A stretch of DNA of 64,000 bases from Hymenobacter cheonanensis (GTDB lineage: Bacteria; Bacteroidota; Bacteroidia; Cytophagales; Hymenobacteraceae). Location: contig NZ_JAUQSW010000006.1 of assembly GCF_030581075.1 (NCBI RefSeq), positions 62,001-126,000 on the forward strand, read 5' to 3'. The notes below the pieces were generated by a model, which did no database searches, had not been told where the DNA came from, and saw only the letters and a list, made by a program, of their open reading frames with translations. The position numbers and the translations under genes are program-made. Of this stretch, positions 7,964 to 17,129 are shown in pieces; positions within the stretch are counted from its first letter, which is position 1, and the number at the start of each line of letters is the position of its first letter.

Positions 7964-9256
7964 ATGCCTACTTCCGCTAGCCCCGCTTCCCCGCTGCGCT
8001 CCATCATTTCCGGCTCCATCGGCAACCTTGTGGAGTGGTACGACTGGTACGCCTACTCGGCGTTTGCCTTGTATTTCGCGCCCGTCTTTTTCCCGAAGGC
8101 CAGCCCCACGGCGCAGCTGCTGAACACGGCCGCCATCTTCGCGGTGGGCTTTCTGATGCGGCCGCTGGGGGCAGCGTTTCTGGGCAACTACGCCGACAAG
8201 CACGGGCGGCGGGCGGCGCTGCTGCTGAGCGTGCAGCTAATGGCGGGTGGCTCGCTGCTCATTGCCTGCGCGCCGGGCTACGCTACTATCGGGCTGGGAG
8301 CGCCGGCCATTTTGCTGCTGGCCAGGCTCTTGCAAGGCATCAGCGTGGGCGGCGAGTACGGCACCTCGGCCACCTACCTCAGCGAGATGGCCGGCGAGCG
8401 GCACCGGGGCTTCTGGTCGAGCTTTCAGTACCTCACGCTGATGGGCGGGCAGCTGCTGGCGCTGATTGTGCAACTGACGTTGCAACAGTTTATTACGCCC
8501 GTAGAAATGACGGCCTGGGGCTGGCGCATTCCGTTCGTTATTGGGGCCGGGGCGGCCATTGGCGCCCTCTACCTGCGCTCGCACATGAGCGAAACGGTCG
8601 CCTTCGAGCAGGACCAAGCCCAGGCCCAGGCCACCAGCCGGCCGGCCAAGCTCTCGGCCGTGCAGCAGCTCAAAGAATACCCGCGCGAAACGCTGACGGT
8701 GGTGGGCCTCACGCTGGGCGGCACGCTGGCGTTCTATACATTCACGACCTATGCCCAGAAATTTTTAGTGAATACCAGCGGCTTTACCAAGGAGCAGGCT
8801 ACCCTTATCTCGTTTGGGGCAATGGCCGTGGCGCTGCTGTTTCAGCCGCTGCTAGGGGCCATTTCCGACGTGGTGGGGCGGCGGCCGGTGCTGCTGTTTT
8901 TTGGCATCGGGGCCACGCTGGGCACGGTGCCGCTGCTGCGCACGCTGGCCCACACCACCAGCGCCTGGGGCGCGTGGGGGCTGCTGCTGGCGGCCCTGTT
9001 TGTGGTGAGCGGCTACACCAGCATCTCGGCCATTGTGAAGGCCGAGCTGTTTCCGACCCACATTCGGGCGCTGGGAGTGGGGCTGCCGTTTGCCCTCACG
9101 GCGGCCATTTTTGGCGGCACCGCCGAGTATCTGGCGCTGCTGGCCAAGGACCTGGGCGTGGCCGAATACTTTTATTGGTACGTCACGGGTTGCGCCTTTA
9201 TCTCGCTGCTTGTGTACTGGCGCATGGGCGAAACCCGGGCTAGGGGGCACATGTGA
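7964..9256 (+). CDS. MFS permease, metabolite:proton symporter type
   Basis: A 430-residue, 12-segment transporter of the metabolite:H+ symporter (MHS) subfamily, which includes the alpha-ketoglutarate permease KgtP and proline/betaine carriers. GNLVEWYDWYAYSAFALYFA is the MHS start motif. RPLGAAFLGNYADKHGRRAA contains the MFS loop 2-3 signature, and QGISVGGEYGTSATYLSEMA is the MHS helix-5 signature. The middle helices end at GALSDVVGRRPVL-like residues. A dicarboxylate or a compatible solute is the likely cargo. Confidence 0.85.
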   Translation: MPTSASPASPLRSIISGSIGNLVEWYDWYAYSAFALYFAPVFFPKASPTAQLLNTAAIFAVGFLMRPLGAAFLGNYADKHGRRAALLLSVQLMAGGSLLIACAPGYATIGLGAPAILLLARLLQGISVGGEYGTSATYLSEMAGERHRGFWSSFQYLTLMGGQLLALIVQLTLQQFITPVEMTAWGWRIPFVIGAGAAIGALYLRSHMSETVAFEQDQAQAQATSRPAKLSAVQQLKEYPRETLTVVGLTLGGTLAFYTFTTYAQKFLVNTSGFTKEQATLISFGAMAVALLFQPLLGAISDVVGRRPVLLFFGIGATLGTVPLLRTLAHTTSAWGAWGLLLAALFVVSGYTSISAIVKAELFPTHIRALGVGLPFALTAAIFGGTAEYLALLAKDLGVAEYFYWYVTGCAFISLLVYWRMGETRARGHM

Positions 9257-9290
9257 GTAAAAATTCCTGACACAAGTTCTTGCTTACGCT

Positions 9291-9803
9291 ATGACGCAGA
9301 CCAGCCAGGTAACGCTCAGGCAAACCGAAAAAGCTGACCTTGATTTTTTCTTTCAATTTCAGCTCGATAAGGAAGCTAATCACCTAGCTGCCTTCACCCC
9401 AAAAGACCATACGGATAAGGCGGCGTACGTCGAAAAATTTGCCAAATTCCTGCATGACCCGACCATAACCATGCGAACCATCCTGGTTGATGAAATCATC
9501 GCGGGCAGCATTGCCAAATTTGAGCAGGAGGGAGACGCCGAAATCACCTACTGGATAGACCGAAATTTCTGGGGCCGGGGAGTTGCGACCGCGGCCCTTA
9601 AAAAATTTCTGCTTATCGAAGAAGCCAGACCAATTTTTGGCCGGGTTGCCTTTGATAATCTAGGGTCGCAGAGAGTGTTGGAAAAGGGGGGCTTTGTGAA
9701 AGTCGGCACAGACAAAGGCTTTGCCAATGCCCGGCAAGCAGAAATAGTGGAGTTTATTTACCAATTGACCTGGCAATCGGTAAAACCGCCAGTCGCGGAA
9801 TAA
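9291..9803 (+). CDS. GNAT acetyltransferase
   Basis: A 170-residue GNAT protein. VTLRQTEKADLDFFFQFQLD is the opening, EITYWIDRNFWGRGVATAAL holds the acetyl-CoA loop (GRGVA), and FDNLGSQRVLEKGGFVKVGT is the typical C-terminal strand-helix. It has lower GC than its neighbours. The acceptor is unknown. It is unrelated in detail to the RimJ-like gene at 6149, so this is not a local duplication. Confidence 0.85.
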   Translation: MTQTSQVTLRQTEKADLDFFFQFQLDKEANHLAAFTPKDHTDKAAYVEKFAKFLHDPTITMRTILVDEIIAGSIAKFEQEGDAEITYWIDRNFWGRGVATAALKKFLLIEEARPIFGRVAFDNLGSQRVLEKGGFVKVGTDKGFANARQAEIVEFIYQLTWQSVKPPVAE

Positions 9804-10684
9804 CTCCGGCCGTGCTCGACGACCTGCGGCTGTACTTTGGCTTTGGGCTGCCCGAAGCAGTATTTACGACCGGCGGAGGAGCGCGGCCTGACAATAGCCA
9901 CCTTTGACGCCGCCGGCAACGTGCTGGAAACCGCCTCCTCCGAGGCGCTGGTGACCGTGAACGTGCTGCCCAACCGGCGCCGGGAGCTTAGCTTCCGCAC
10001 CACGCGCAGCTTTGCCCAGATAGGAGTTTTCATCAATGCGGCTGCCGCGGTAATCTCCGACGTAAACGTGTACTCGGCTTTCGCCGATGAAGGCGGCTTG
10101 CTCCAGGTAACCTCCCCCGGGCCGCTGCTGGTAGTGCTGACGAGCTTTGCGGTGCGCCGGGCCGCCGACGCGGCGGCCACCGTGAGCTGGGCTACCGCCA
10201 GCGAGTACAATAGCGCCTACTTCGTGGTCGAGCGCACCACCGACCCGCAAGCGGGCTTTGCGGCGGTAGGCCAGGTGGCCGCCGCCGGCACCAGCGCGGG
10301 CAGCCACACCTACAGCCTGCGCGATGCCGCCCCCACCCGCGCGACGAGCTACTACCGCCTGCGCCAGGTAGACCTCAATGGCACCGAAACCTTCTCGCCG
10401 ATGGTGGCCCTGGCCGGTACCGGGGCGGCCACCAGTGGCTTTGCCCTGTACCTCAACCCCGCCCAGGCCGGCACGGTATTGCTGGGGTTAAGTACCCGGC
10501 GGCCGAGGGCACCACCATTGTCGTTTATTCCCCCATTGGCCAGGAAGTCCGGCGGCAGGCCGTGCGCACTGGCCCGGCCCCCACGCTCTCGACCGAGGGG
10601 CTGCCCACCGGCATCTACCACGCCGTGCTACGCGACGCGGGCGGCCAGGCGCTGGGCACCCAGCGGCTCGTGCTTACGGACTGA
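9804..10684 (+). pseudogene. Remnant of a type IX-secreted protein
   Basis: The 3' part of a large exported protein. The 5' end is missing: the frame opens right after the stop of the preceding GNAT gene and has no signal peptide. Visible parts are SSEALVTVNVLPNRRRELSF, then a fibronectin-like module (TVSWATASEYNSAYFVVERT and YYRLRQVDLNGTETFSPM), both usual before type IX sorting tails. Near 10,490 the frame shifts: after LNPAQAGTVLL the tail continues one frame over as VKYPAAEGTTIVVYSPIGQE and GLPTGIYHAVLRDAGG up to a TGA at 10684. That is the Por/T9SS type A sorting domain. Both a 5' truncation and a frameshift mark it as dead. Confidence 0.75.
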
Positions 10685-10727
10685 TAGTGGTTCGGTGGCT
10701 GGCTGCCGCGCGCTAATCGAGGTATTT

Positions 10728-10766
10728 AAAAGGCCGCTTGCTTGAATAGGGGAGCGGCTTTTTAAG
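10728..10766 (+). terminator. Terminator after the T9SS remnant
   Basis: AAAAGGCCGCT pairs with AGCGGCTTTTT across a loop of about 14 bases, ending in a T-run. It lies about 45 bases after the pseudogene stop. Confidence 0.65.
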
Positions 10767-11034
10767 CTTAAAGAGGGGCTAGGGAAATGAAGCCAGGTAA
10801 GCCGGCTCGGCACGCTGTGCCACGGATGCTCCCGGCTTAGGGGTTGCCTGATGTCAACTGCTTGAACCTTAAGCGCGAACCGATAGCCTGGGCCGCCGAC
10901 ACCACACGGTGAGCGCGAGCAGCTCAATGCCATTTTTTGCCAACTACGGGCGGGGGCAGGCGGCAAGTCAAACTTATTACCGGGCTTACCGCTTATCGCC
11001 TCAACCAACTCACCATTCTCTTTTTCACCCCACC
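10767..11034. other. Intergenic stretch before DUF2911 gene
   Basis: About 270 bases without a supported gene. A weak open frame from 10909 joins the DUF2911 gene but lacks coding character, so it is treated as leader. No clear TAnnTTTG box is seen. Confidence 0.4.
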
Positions 11035-11601
11035 ATGCGCTTTCTCCCCCTCGCTGCCCTAGCCGGCGCCGCCCTGCTCACCTACGCCGCCCCGGCCCAG
11101 GCCCAGGCAACCATGACCGAGCCCACCCAAGCCAAGAAGCCCGAAGACAAATCGAAGCGCCCGAGCCCGCCGGCCGTGGTAAAAACCACCGTGGGCAGCA
11201 CCGAGGTCACCATCGACTACAGCAAGCCTTCGCTGAAAGGCCGTGAAGCCTTTGGGGAGAAGTCGCCGCTAGCCCCCGTGGGCGAGGTGTGGCGCACCGG
11301 CGCCAACGAGGCCACCACCTTCACGGTGAGCAAGGCCGTGAAAATCAACGGCCAGGCGCTGGCGGCCGGCACCTACGGCCTGTTCACCATTCCCGGGGCT
11401 AGCGAGTGGACCATCATTTTCAACAAAACGGCCAAGCAGTGGGGCGCTTTCGAGTATAAGGCGGCCGACGACGTGCTGCGCGTGAAAGTGAAGCCCACGA
11501 CCCTAGCCACGCCCGTGGAGCAGTTCACCATCACGGCCGATAAAGCCGGCAAAGTGTCGCTCATGTGGGCCAAGACGGAAGCCAGTTTTATGGTGAAGTA
11601 G
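11035..11601 (+). CDS. DUF2911 secreted protein
   Basis: A 188-residue exported protein. MRFLPLAALAGAALLTYAAP followed by AQAQA is a signal peptide, which fixes the start at 11035 rather than at the upstream in-frame start. The mature part is the DUF2911 domain: TVGSTEVTIDYSKPSLKGRE, VGEVWRTGANEATTFTVSKA, LAAGTYGLFTIPGASEWTII and FNKTAKQWGAFEY. DUF2911 proteins are common in Bacteroidota and have no settled function. The gene appears to be monocistronic, and repeat copy 2 follows it. Confidence 0.9.
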   Translation: MRFLPLAALAGAALLTYAAPAQAQATMTEPTQAKKPEDKSKRPSPPAVVKTTVGSTEVTIDYSKPSLKGREAFGEKSPLAPVGEVWRTGANEATTFTVSKAVKINGQALAAGTYGLFTIPGASEWTIIFNKTAKQWGAFEYKAADDVLRVKVKPTTLATPVEQFTITADKAGKVSLMWAKTEASFMVK

Positions 11602-11624
11602 TCAGCTTCATCTTTTATAAAGGC

Positions 11625-11717
11625 CGTCATGCTGAGCTTGCCGAAGCATCTCTACTGCGCCGCTAGGGTAATTATCCTAACGATGCGAGCAGGATGCTTC
11701 GGCAAGCGCAGCATGAC
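11625..11717. repeat. REP-like inverted repeat, copy 2
   Basis: Arms 11625-11650 and 11692-11717 are 26-base reverse complements with one mismatch (T against G). They contain CGTCATGCTGAGCTTGCCGA and the shared GAAGCATC core. It lies between DUF2911 and gpmA and might also act as a transcription barrier. Confidence 0.85.
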
Positions 11718-11763
11718 GTTCTTTTGTTGCCTAATCAACGTGCTGATTTAACGCATAAAACCT

Positions 11764-12492
11764 ATGGAAAAGCTCGTGCTCTTACGCCACGGCGAAAGCG
11801 TCTGGAACCAGGAAAACCGCTTCACCGGCTGGACCGACGTGGACCTCTCGGAGGCGGGCAAGCAGCAGGCGGCCCGCGCCGGCCAGCTTTTGCAGCAGCA
11901 CGGCTACACCTTCGACATCGGCTTCACGTCGGTGCTGAAGCGGGCCATCAAAACGCTTGACATTGCGCTGGAAAACATGGACCAGCTCTGGATTCCGGTG
12001 CAGAAGTCGTGGCGGCTGAACGAGCGGTTTTACGGCGCGCTGCAAGGGCTGAACAAGGCCGAAACCGCCGCCCGGTACGGCGCCGCCCAGGTACAGGAGT
12101 GGCGCCGCTCGCCCCACGCGCACCCGCCCGCCGTGACCAAGGACGACCCGCGCTGGCCCGGCCACGACCTGCGCTACGCCCACCTCACGCCCCGCGAGCT
12201 ACCCCTGACCGAGAACCTGAGCGAGACGCTGGCCCGCGTGATGCCCTTCTGGACCGAGAAGATAATGGCCGCCCTGCGCCGCAACCAGAAGGTGATTATT
12301 GCGGCCCACGGCAACAGCCTGCGCGCCCTAGTGCAGTATATCGACCACCTTACCGATGAGGAGGTAACGGCCCTCGACATCCCCACCGGCGTGCCGCTGG
12401 TGTACGAGCTGGACGAGGATTTCAACCGCATCCGCCACTACTATTTGCAGGAGGAGGGGGCGGTGCCCGCCGCCAGCCCCGCTGCAAAATAG
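11764..12492 (+). CDS. gpmA: 2,3-bisphosphoglycerate-dependent phosphoglycerate mutase
   Basis: A 242-residue cytoplasmic enzyme that interconverts 3- and 2-phosphoglycerate in glycolysis and gluconeogenesis. [20 protein letters not shown] carries the phosphorylated His9 in the RHG motif. Then come [20 protein letters not shown] and [20 protein letters not shown] with the second catalytic histidine. Its length is close to that of other cofactor-dependent mutases. The next gene's -7 box overlaps the end of this one. Confidence 0.95.
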   Translation: MEKLVLLRHGESVWNQENRFTGWTDVDLSEAGKQQAARAGQLLQQHGYTFDIGFTSVLKRAIKTLDIALENMDQLWIPVQKSWRLNERFYGALQGLNKAETAARYGAAQVQEWRRSPHAHPPAVTKDDPRWPGHDLRYAHLTPRELPLTENLSETLARVMPFWTEKIMAALRRNQKVIIAAHGNSLRALVQYIDHLTDEEVTALDIPTGVPLVYELDEDFNRIRHYYLQEEGAVPAASPAAK

Positions 12493-12493
12493 C

Positions 12494-12501
12494 TATTTTT
12501 G
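12494..12501 (+). promoter_or_regulatory. -7 box that decides the helicase start
   Basis: TATTTTTG is an exact TAnnTTTG. It overlaps the TTG at 12499, so transcription from it begins downstream and that codon cannot be the start. The next TTG, at 12544, is therefore preferred. No clear -33 element is seen 19-21 bases upstream. Confidence 0.4.
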
Positions 12502-12543
12502 CGTCGTAGGCTTATCTTTAATGTTCGCCTCCGCCTAGCTGTT

Positions 12544-15500
12544 TTGTCTGATTCGCCCCACGCCCGCCTCGCCGCCCTAGCCGACCCCACCGCCGCGCCC
12601 GCCGACCAGCTCCCGCGCCTGCGCAAGCTGCTGGAAAGCCTGCTGCGCGCCGACTACAAGCGCCGCAAGGCGCCGTTCGGTAACCTCTTCCAGGCGATAG
12701 GCGGAGCCTGCTACGCCTTAGAATTAGACCCTAGCCTGCGCGCCCGCCTGCAAGACCTGCGCGTGGCCGCCAATCTCGTGCTGCACGAAAGCTACCCCGG
12801 CACCCTGGCCGAGGTAGCCACCGGCTTCGCGGCCGTGGCCGAGCTGCTGGGCGCCCTCACCGGCGAGCCCTACACCGGCCCGCGCCCGCCCGCGCCCGCC
12901 GAAATCGCGGCCCACCTGCCCGCTGCCCCGCCCGCACTGCCCACCGTGGCTAGCCCCGAAAACACGGCCGACCCGCGCGCCGTGTGGCGGGTGCAGGTGG
13001 TGCACGCCGACCTGCCCAGCGGCGTTATCACCGTCGAAATGAGCGTGCCCGCCGACGGCCGCCCGGCCGGCCCCTTCCAGCTGGAGCTGCCACCCGTTTA
13101 CGAAAACCTGCTGCTGCCCGCCGCCGCGCTGCACCCGGCCCTCAACCTCATCGGCCCCGTGCTGCTGCCCAATGGCCGCGTGCGCCCGCGCCGCGTGGTG
13201 CTGGAGCCTGATTATCTGATAAGTGTGACGACCCTGGCCGAGTGCGCCCAGCGCGACGGCACCAACGCCGAGCTGGCGCTGCTCAAGTATTTTTTGCCCG
13301 ATGAGGCCTCGCGCTCGCTCGTGGTGGGTAACCTCGTCAACCGCCTGCTCGATGAGGAAGTGAGCCACGCGGCGAGCCAGGTGGCCGGCAGCCAGCTGCC
13401 CGCTAGCCACGACTGGGCTGACCACAAGGGCTTTCGGGTTGGCAGCCAGCTAGCCAATGCCGAGCCGCTGGCAGCTGATAAGCACCAGTTGCCAGGCGAC
13501 GCGGATTTTGACCTGGAGCATTTTCTTACGAAAAAGCTCTTCCGCGCCGAGCCGCTCACGCTGAGCACCTTGCCCGAGTTTCAGACCCGCACCGGCGTGC
13601 CCGAGCTGCTGAATGACCTGCGCCGCCACCACCGCACCCTGCGGCAGGCGCGGCGGCAGGGCTTCGCGGCCAGCTCGCGCAGCGGCTACCAGCAGCAGCC
13701 CCTGCGGCTGGCCGATTGCTTTCTCGAACCCACCTTTCTATCGGCCACCTACGGCCTGCAAGGCCGCCTCGACCTGCTGCACGAAAGCCCCACCGGCTAC
13801 GACCTCGTGGAGCTTAAAAGCTCGGTGAAAGTGCCCGCCGCCGAGCCCTGGACCAACCACGCCGCCCAGGCCCAGCTCTACCGCCTGCTGCTGGAGTCGG
13901 TGTTCGGGGCCGATGGCGAAACCGCCGGCCGGGGCCGCACCAGCATCCTGTATTCTAATGCCGCCGAGGACCAGCCCGCCGTGCGCCCGGTGCTCCAGAA
14001 CCTGGCCCTCGTGGACCAGCTGCTGGCCGCCCGCAACCAGCTCGTGGGCCTGGAGTTGCAGCTGGCCCGCGCCACCGGCCCCGGCCAAACAGCGGCCCTG
14101 CTAGCCCCCGTGCTGCGCCCTAATCTGGCTGCCATCCCGCCCTTCAACCGCGAAAAGGCCGAAAAAACCGCCAACGCCTGGGCCGCCGCCGACCGCACCG
14201 AGCGCGCCTACTGCCTGGAATTGACCCGCTTCGCGGCCCGCGAAATGCGGCTGGCCCTGCTCGGCGACGAGGGCCGCCCCGGCGATGCCGGCGGCCAGGC
14301 CGGCCTTTGGCTGCTGCCGCAGGCGCGCAAGCATCAGAATTTCAGCTTGCTCGATGAGCTGGAGCTTGTCGAAGACCACAGCAACGCCCCCGACGATGCC
14401 CGCGACGGGCTGGGGCCGCACCTTGTTTTTCAGCGCCCCGCCAATGGCCGTGAAGTTAATTTCCGGGCCGGCGACACGCTGATTCTCTACCCACGCCGCC
14501 GCGCCACGACTGATGCGCAGGGGCTAGCCGCCGCTGCTAGTGAAGGCGAGGCGGCCGAGATTGCAATAGGGGCTAGCCAGTCAGCCACTAGCAATGCCAA
14601 GACGCTCAGTGCCCTCGATGCCCAGGTGGTAAAAGTGACCCTAGCCGAAGACCTCGGCGCCGATGGCCGCGTAGTGCTGGCCGTACGCAACCGCCGCATG
14701 GCCCCGCGCTACCTGCACGGCCATTCGCACTGGGCCCTGGAGCCCGATACCTACGACACCTTCCGCCGCGAATGGGCGGGGCTCACGGCTTTTCTGAGCC
14801 TGCCGCCGGGCCGCCGCCGCCAGCTGCTGGCCCGCACCGCGCCGCGCCCGCCGCAGGATTGGGACGCCGCCACGGCCCAGCCCGCCACCGAGGCTAGCGA
14901 GGTGGTGTGGCGCGCCCTGGCCGCGCCCGACTGGTTTGTGCTCTGCGGCCCGCCCGGCACCGGCAAAACCCGCTCGGTGCTGCGCGAGCTGGCCGTGCGC
15001 CTCGTCAATGATGATAAGAGTACGCTGCTGGCCGCCTACACCAACCGCGCCGTGGACGAAATCTGCGAGCAGCTCATGGATGCCGGACTGCCGTTTATCC
15101 GCATTGGCTCGCGGCTGGGTACCTCGCCGGCCTACCGGCCGTACCTGCTCGATAACATGATTCGCGACCTGCCCACCCGCCAGATGGTGCGGGCGCGCCT
15201 CACCGGCACGCCGCTCTACGTGGGTACCATCAGCAGTTTGCTGGGCCGGCCCGAGCTGTTTCAGCTCAAGCAGTTCGACGTGGCCGTGGTAGACGAGGCT
15301 AGCCAGGTGCTCGAAGGCCCGATGCTGGCGCTGCTGGCCAAGGCCAGGAAATTCATCCTAATCGGCGACCACCGCCAGCTGCCCGCCGTGGTGACCCAGG
15401 AGGCCGAAACCAGCGCTGTGGCGCCCGCCGTGGCCGAGTTGCTGCGCGAGCAGCTGGGCCTCACCAACCTGCGCAACTCGTACTTCGAGCGCCTCTTCCG

Positions 15501-16203
15501 CCGCGCCGAGGCGCAGTGGCCCTACGCCCATGGCACGCTGGCCAACCAGTACCGCGCCCACAGTGAGCTGGCTAGCCTCGTCAACGACGACTTCTACGGC
15601 GGGCAGCTGCGCAGCCCCGCGCCCTGGCAGCACGCCAGCCTCAACCCCAGCGCCTGGCCCGTGGCTAGCCCCGCCGATGCCTTTGGCGAGGCGCTGCGCC
15701 GCCAGCGCCTCGTGTTCGTGCCCACCCGCCGCCAACCCGACGACCTCTCGCAGAAGGAGTCGAGCCAGGAGGCCGAGCTGGCCGCCCGCGCCGCCCTGGC
15801 CGTGGTGCAGGGCTACGGCCCGGCCTTCGACCCCGATGCCACGCTGGGCATCATCGCCAGCTACCGCAACCAGGCGGCCCGCATCCGGGCGCGGCTGGCC
15901 CAGCTGGCGCAGCAGCACGCGCTGCCTGCGCTGGCCCAGGTCAGCGTCGACACCGTGGAGCGCTACCAGGGCTCGCAGCGCGAGGTGATTATCGTGAGTT
16001 TCTGCTGCCACCACGAGCACCAGCTGGAGCTAATGGTGTCGCCCGACGAAACCGGCCAGGTCGACCGCAAGCTCAACGTGGCCGTAACACGGGCGCGCCA
16101 GCAGCTGGTGCTGCTGGGCAATGAGCTGGTGCTGAACCGGGCGCCGCACCACGCGGCGCTGTTAGAAAGGGTGCAGGCTGGTGGTGGCTGGGTAGACTCT
16201 TAG
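12544..16203 (+). CDS. Dna2/Cas4-like nuclease fused to SF1 helicase
   Basis: A 1,219-residue protein from the TTG at 12544 (the -7 box rules out 12499). An alpha-helical N-terminal region is followed by a PD-(D/E)XK nuclease at about residues 405-450: GRLDLLHESPTGYDLVELKS, with the acidic and ELK residues, then NHAAQAQLYRLLLE as in Cas4/Dna2. The C-terminal half is an SF1 helicase of the Upf1/Dna2 type: GPPGTGKTRSVLRELA (Walker A, about residue 802), VAVVDEASQVLEGPML (Walker B, about 915), LIGDHRQLPAVV and NVAVTRARQQLVLLGN (motif VI). The iron-sulphur cysteines of Cas4 are not evident. It should unwind and cut DNA, in repair, replication or defence. Confidence 0.85.
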   Translation: MSDSPHARLAALADPTAAPADQLPRLRKLLESLLRADYKRRKAPFGNLFQAIGGACYALELDPSLRARLQDLRVAANLVLHESYPGTLAEVATGFAAVAELLGALTGEPYTGPRPPAPAEIAAHLPAAPPALPTVASPENTADPRAVWRVQVVHADLPSGVITVEMSVPADGRPAGPFQLELPPVYENLLLPAAALHPALNLIGPVLLPNGRVRPRRVVLEPDYLISVTTLAECAQRDGTNAELALLKYFLPDEASRSLVVGNLVNRLLDEEVSHAASQVAGSQLPASHDWADHKGFRVGSQLANAEPLAADKHQLPGDADFDLEHFLTKKLFRAEPLTLSTLPEFQTRTGVPELLNDLRRHHRTLRQARRQGFAASSRSGYQQQPLRLADCFLEPTFLSATYGLQGRLDLLHESPTGYDLVELKSSVKVPAAEPWTNHAAQAQLYRLLLESVFGADGETAGRGRTSILYSNAAEDQPAVRPVLQNLALVDQLLAARNQLVGLELQLARATGPGQTAALLAPVLRPNLAAIPPFNREKAEKTANAWAAADRTERAYCLELTRFAAREMRLALLGDEGRPGDAGGQAGLWLLPQARKHQNFSLLDELELVEDHSNAPDDARDGLGPHLVFQRPANGREVNFRAGDTLILYPRRRATTDAQGLAAAASEGEAAEIAIGASQSATSNAKTLSALDAQVVKVTLAEDLGADGRVVLAVRNRRMAPRYLHGHSHWALEPDTYDTFRREWAGLTAFLSLPPGRRRQLLARTAPRPPQDWDAATAQPATEASEVVWRALAAPDWFVLCGPPGTGKTRSVLRELAVRLVNDDKSTLLAAYTNRAVDEICEQLMDAGLPFIRIGSRLGTSPAYRPYLLDNMIRDLPTRQMVRARLTGTPLYVGTISSLLGRPELFQLKQFDVAVVDEASQVLEGPMLALLAKARKFILIGDHRQLPAVVTQEAETSAVAPAVAELLREQLGLTNLRNSYFERLFRRAEAQWPYAHGTLANQYRAHSELASLVNDDFYGGQLRSPAPWQHASLNPSAWPVASPADAFGEALRRQRLVFVPTRRQPDDLSQKESSQEAELAARAALAVVQGYGPAFDPDATLGIIASYRNQAARIRARLAQLAQQHALPALAQVSVDTVERYQGSQREVIIVSFCCHHEHQLELMVSPDETGQVDRKLNVAVTRARQQLVLLGNELVLNRAPHHAALLERVQAGGGWVDS

Positions 16204-16262
16204 CCAATGGTCAAATATCTACTGGCTTTTTCATAGTCTCAAACGTTGTTTATTTAGTTCTA

Positions 16263-16778
16263 ATGGAGCCGCTGTCACCAAATGAGCCTGAGCTGCAAGA
16301 TGAAATTGTTACGCATATTTCATCCAAGCAAAAGGGCACTATCACTGAAAACAGAGTTAGTGAAATAATTACGCTTAGCTCAAAAGGTAGGTTAACCTGT
16401 TACACACCCAACTCGGATGACGATGGTATTGACTTGATTGTTAATCCAAAGCTGGAGTACAGACCTCTATTCTTGCAAATAAAGAGCCGTTTTATATTGC
16501 AAAAAAGTGGGCAATTTATTCAGGACGTTGGTGAAAATATTTTTAGAGCTAACGAGTCATTTTACATTCTTTTTGTCTATTTCAACCAAGAGTCGTTAGA
16601 AGTAGAAAAGCTATGGCTTGTTCCTTCAATCGAGTTTAAGGAAAAGGCTGTTTACTTGAAAGGAACTAGGACCCTGCGATTTGCTGCCAGCCCTAAAATG
16701 ACTTCAGGAGATAAATGGGCAAAATTCAGTATTGAAAAAACTGAGTTAGGAAATGAGCTATTACGACTAATGCAGTAA
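16263..16778 (+). CDS. PD-(D/E)XK nuclease-fold protein (DUF4365-like)
   Basis: A 171-residue AT-rich protein. KGTITENRVSEIITLSSKGR, then DDDGIDLIVNPKLEYRPLFL and QIKSR give the D...(E/Q)xK core of restriction-endonuclease-like folds, in the order seen in DUF4365 proteins. Related domains occur in defence and mobile-element proteins, but no role is known for this one. It starts 59 bases after the nuclease-helicase on the same strand, yet its codon use is quite different, so it was probably acquired separately. Confidence 0.65.
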   Translation: MEPLSPNEPELQDEIVTHISSKQKGTITENRVSEIITLSSKGRLTCYTPNSDDDGIDLIVNPKLEYRPLFLQIKSRFILQKSGQFIQDVGENIFRANESFYILFVYFNQESLEVEKLWLVPSIEFKEKAVYLKGTRTLRFAASPKMTSGDKWAKFSIEKTELGNELLRLMQ

Positions 16779-16798
16779 TAGATAAGACTGGCGCGCCA

Positions 16799-17074
16799 CT
16801 AGCCCTGAGCGCGAAAATTTGATGATATAAGAAAATACAAAACTCCGCCTTGCAGCAACGTCAGCAGCAGGGTGATGCTCCAAAAGGCCGCCTTCCGGTT
16901 TTTATGATGCAGCAAAAAAATGGCTGCCCACGCACCCGGCGCTGCCCCCGCTAGGGTAGCCAGGTGCAGCGTTTGCTCGGAAATGCGCCGCTGGCCCCGC
17001 TGGGCTTTTCGCTTGTCCAGAAAAAACAGCAGAAAGCATAGCGCATTGAGAAATAGTAGGGCTAGTAGAATCAT
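16799..17074 (-). CDS. DUF1294 membrane protein
   Basis: A 91-residue protein with three membrane segments. LNALCFLLFFLDKRKAQRGQ and RRISEQTLHLATLAGAAPGA are the DUF1294 signature, and AWAAIFLLHHKNRKAAFWSI is the histidine-bearing second part. The family's function is unknown. It converges with the nuclease-fold gene, leaving only 20 bases between them. Confidence 0.9.
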   Translation of the reverse strand: MILLALLFLNALCFLLFFLDKRKAQRGQRRISEQTLHLATLAGAAPGAWAAIFLLHHKNRKAAFWSITLLLTLLQGGVLYFLISSNFRAQG

Positions 17075-17129
17075 TCGTGCCAGAAGGGAAATAAGAATTA
17101 GTTGAAATTGCTGTTTGCGTAAGTCCCAA

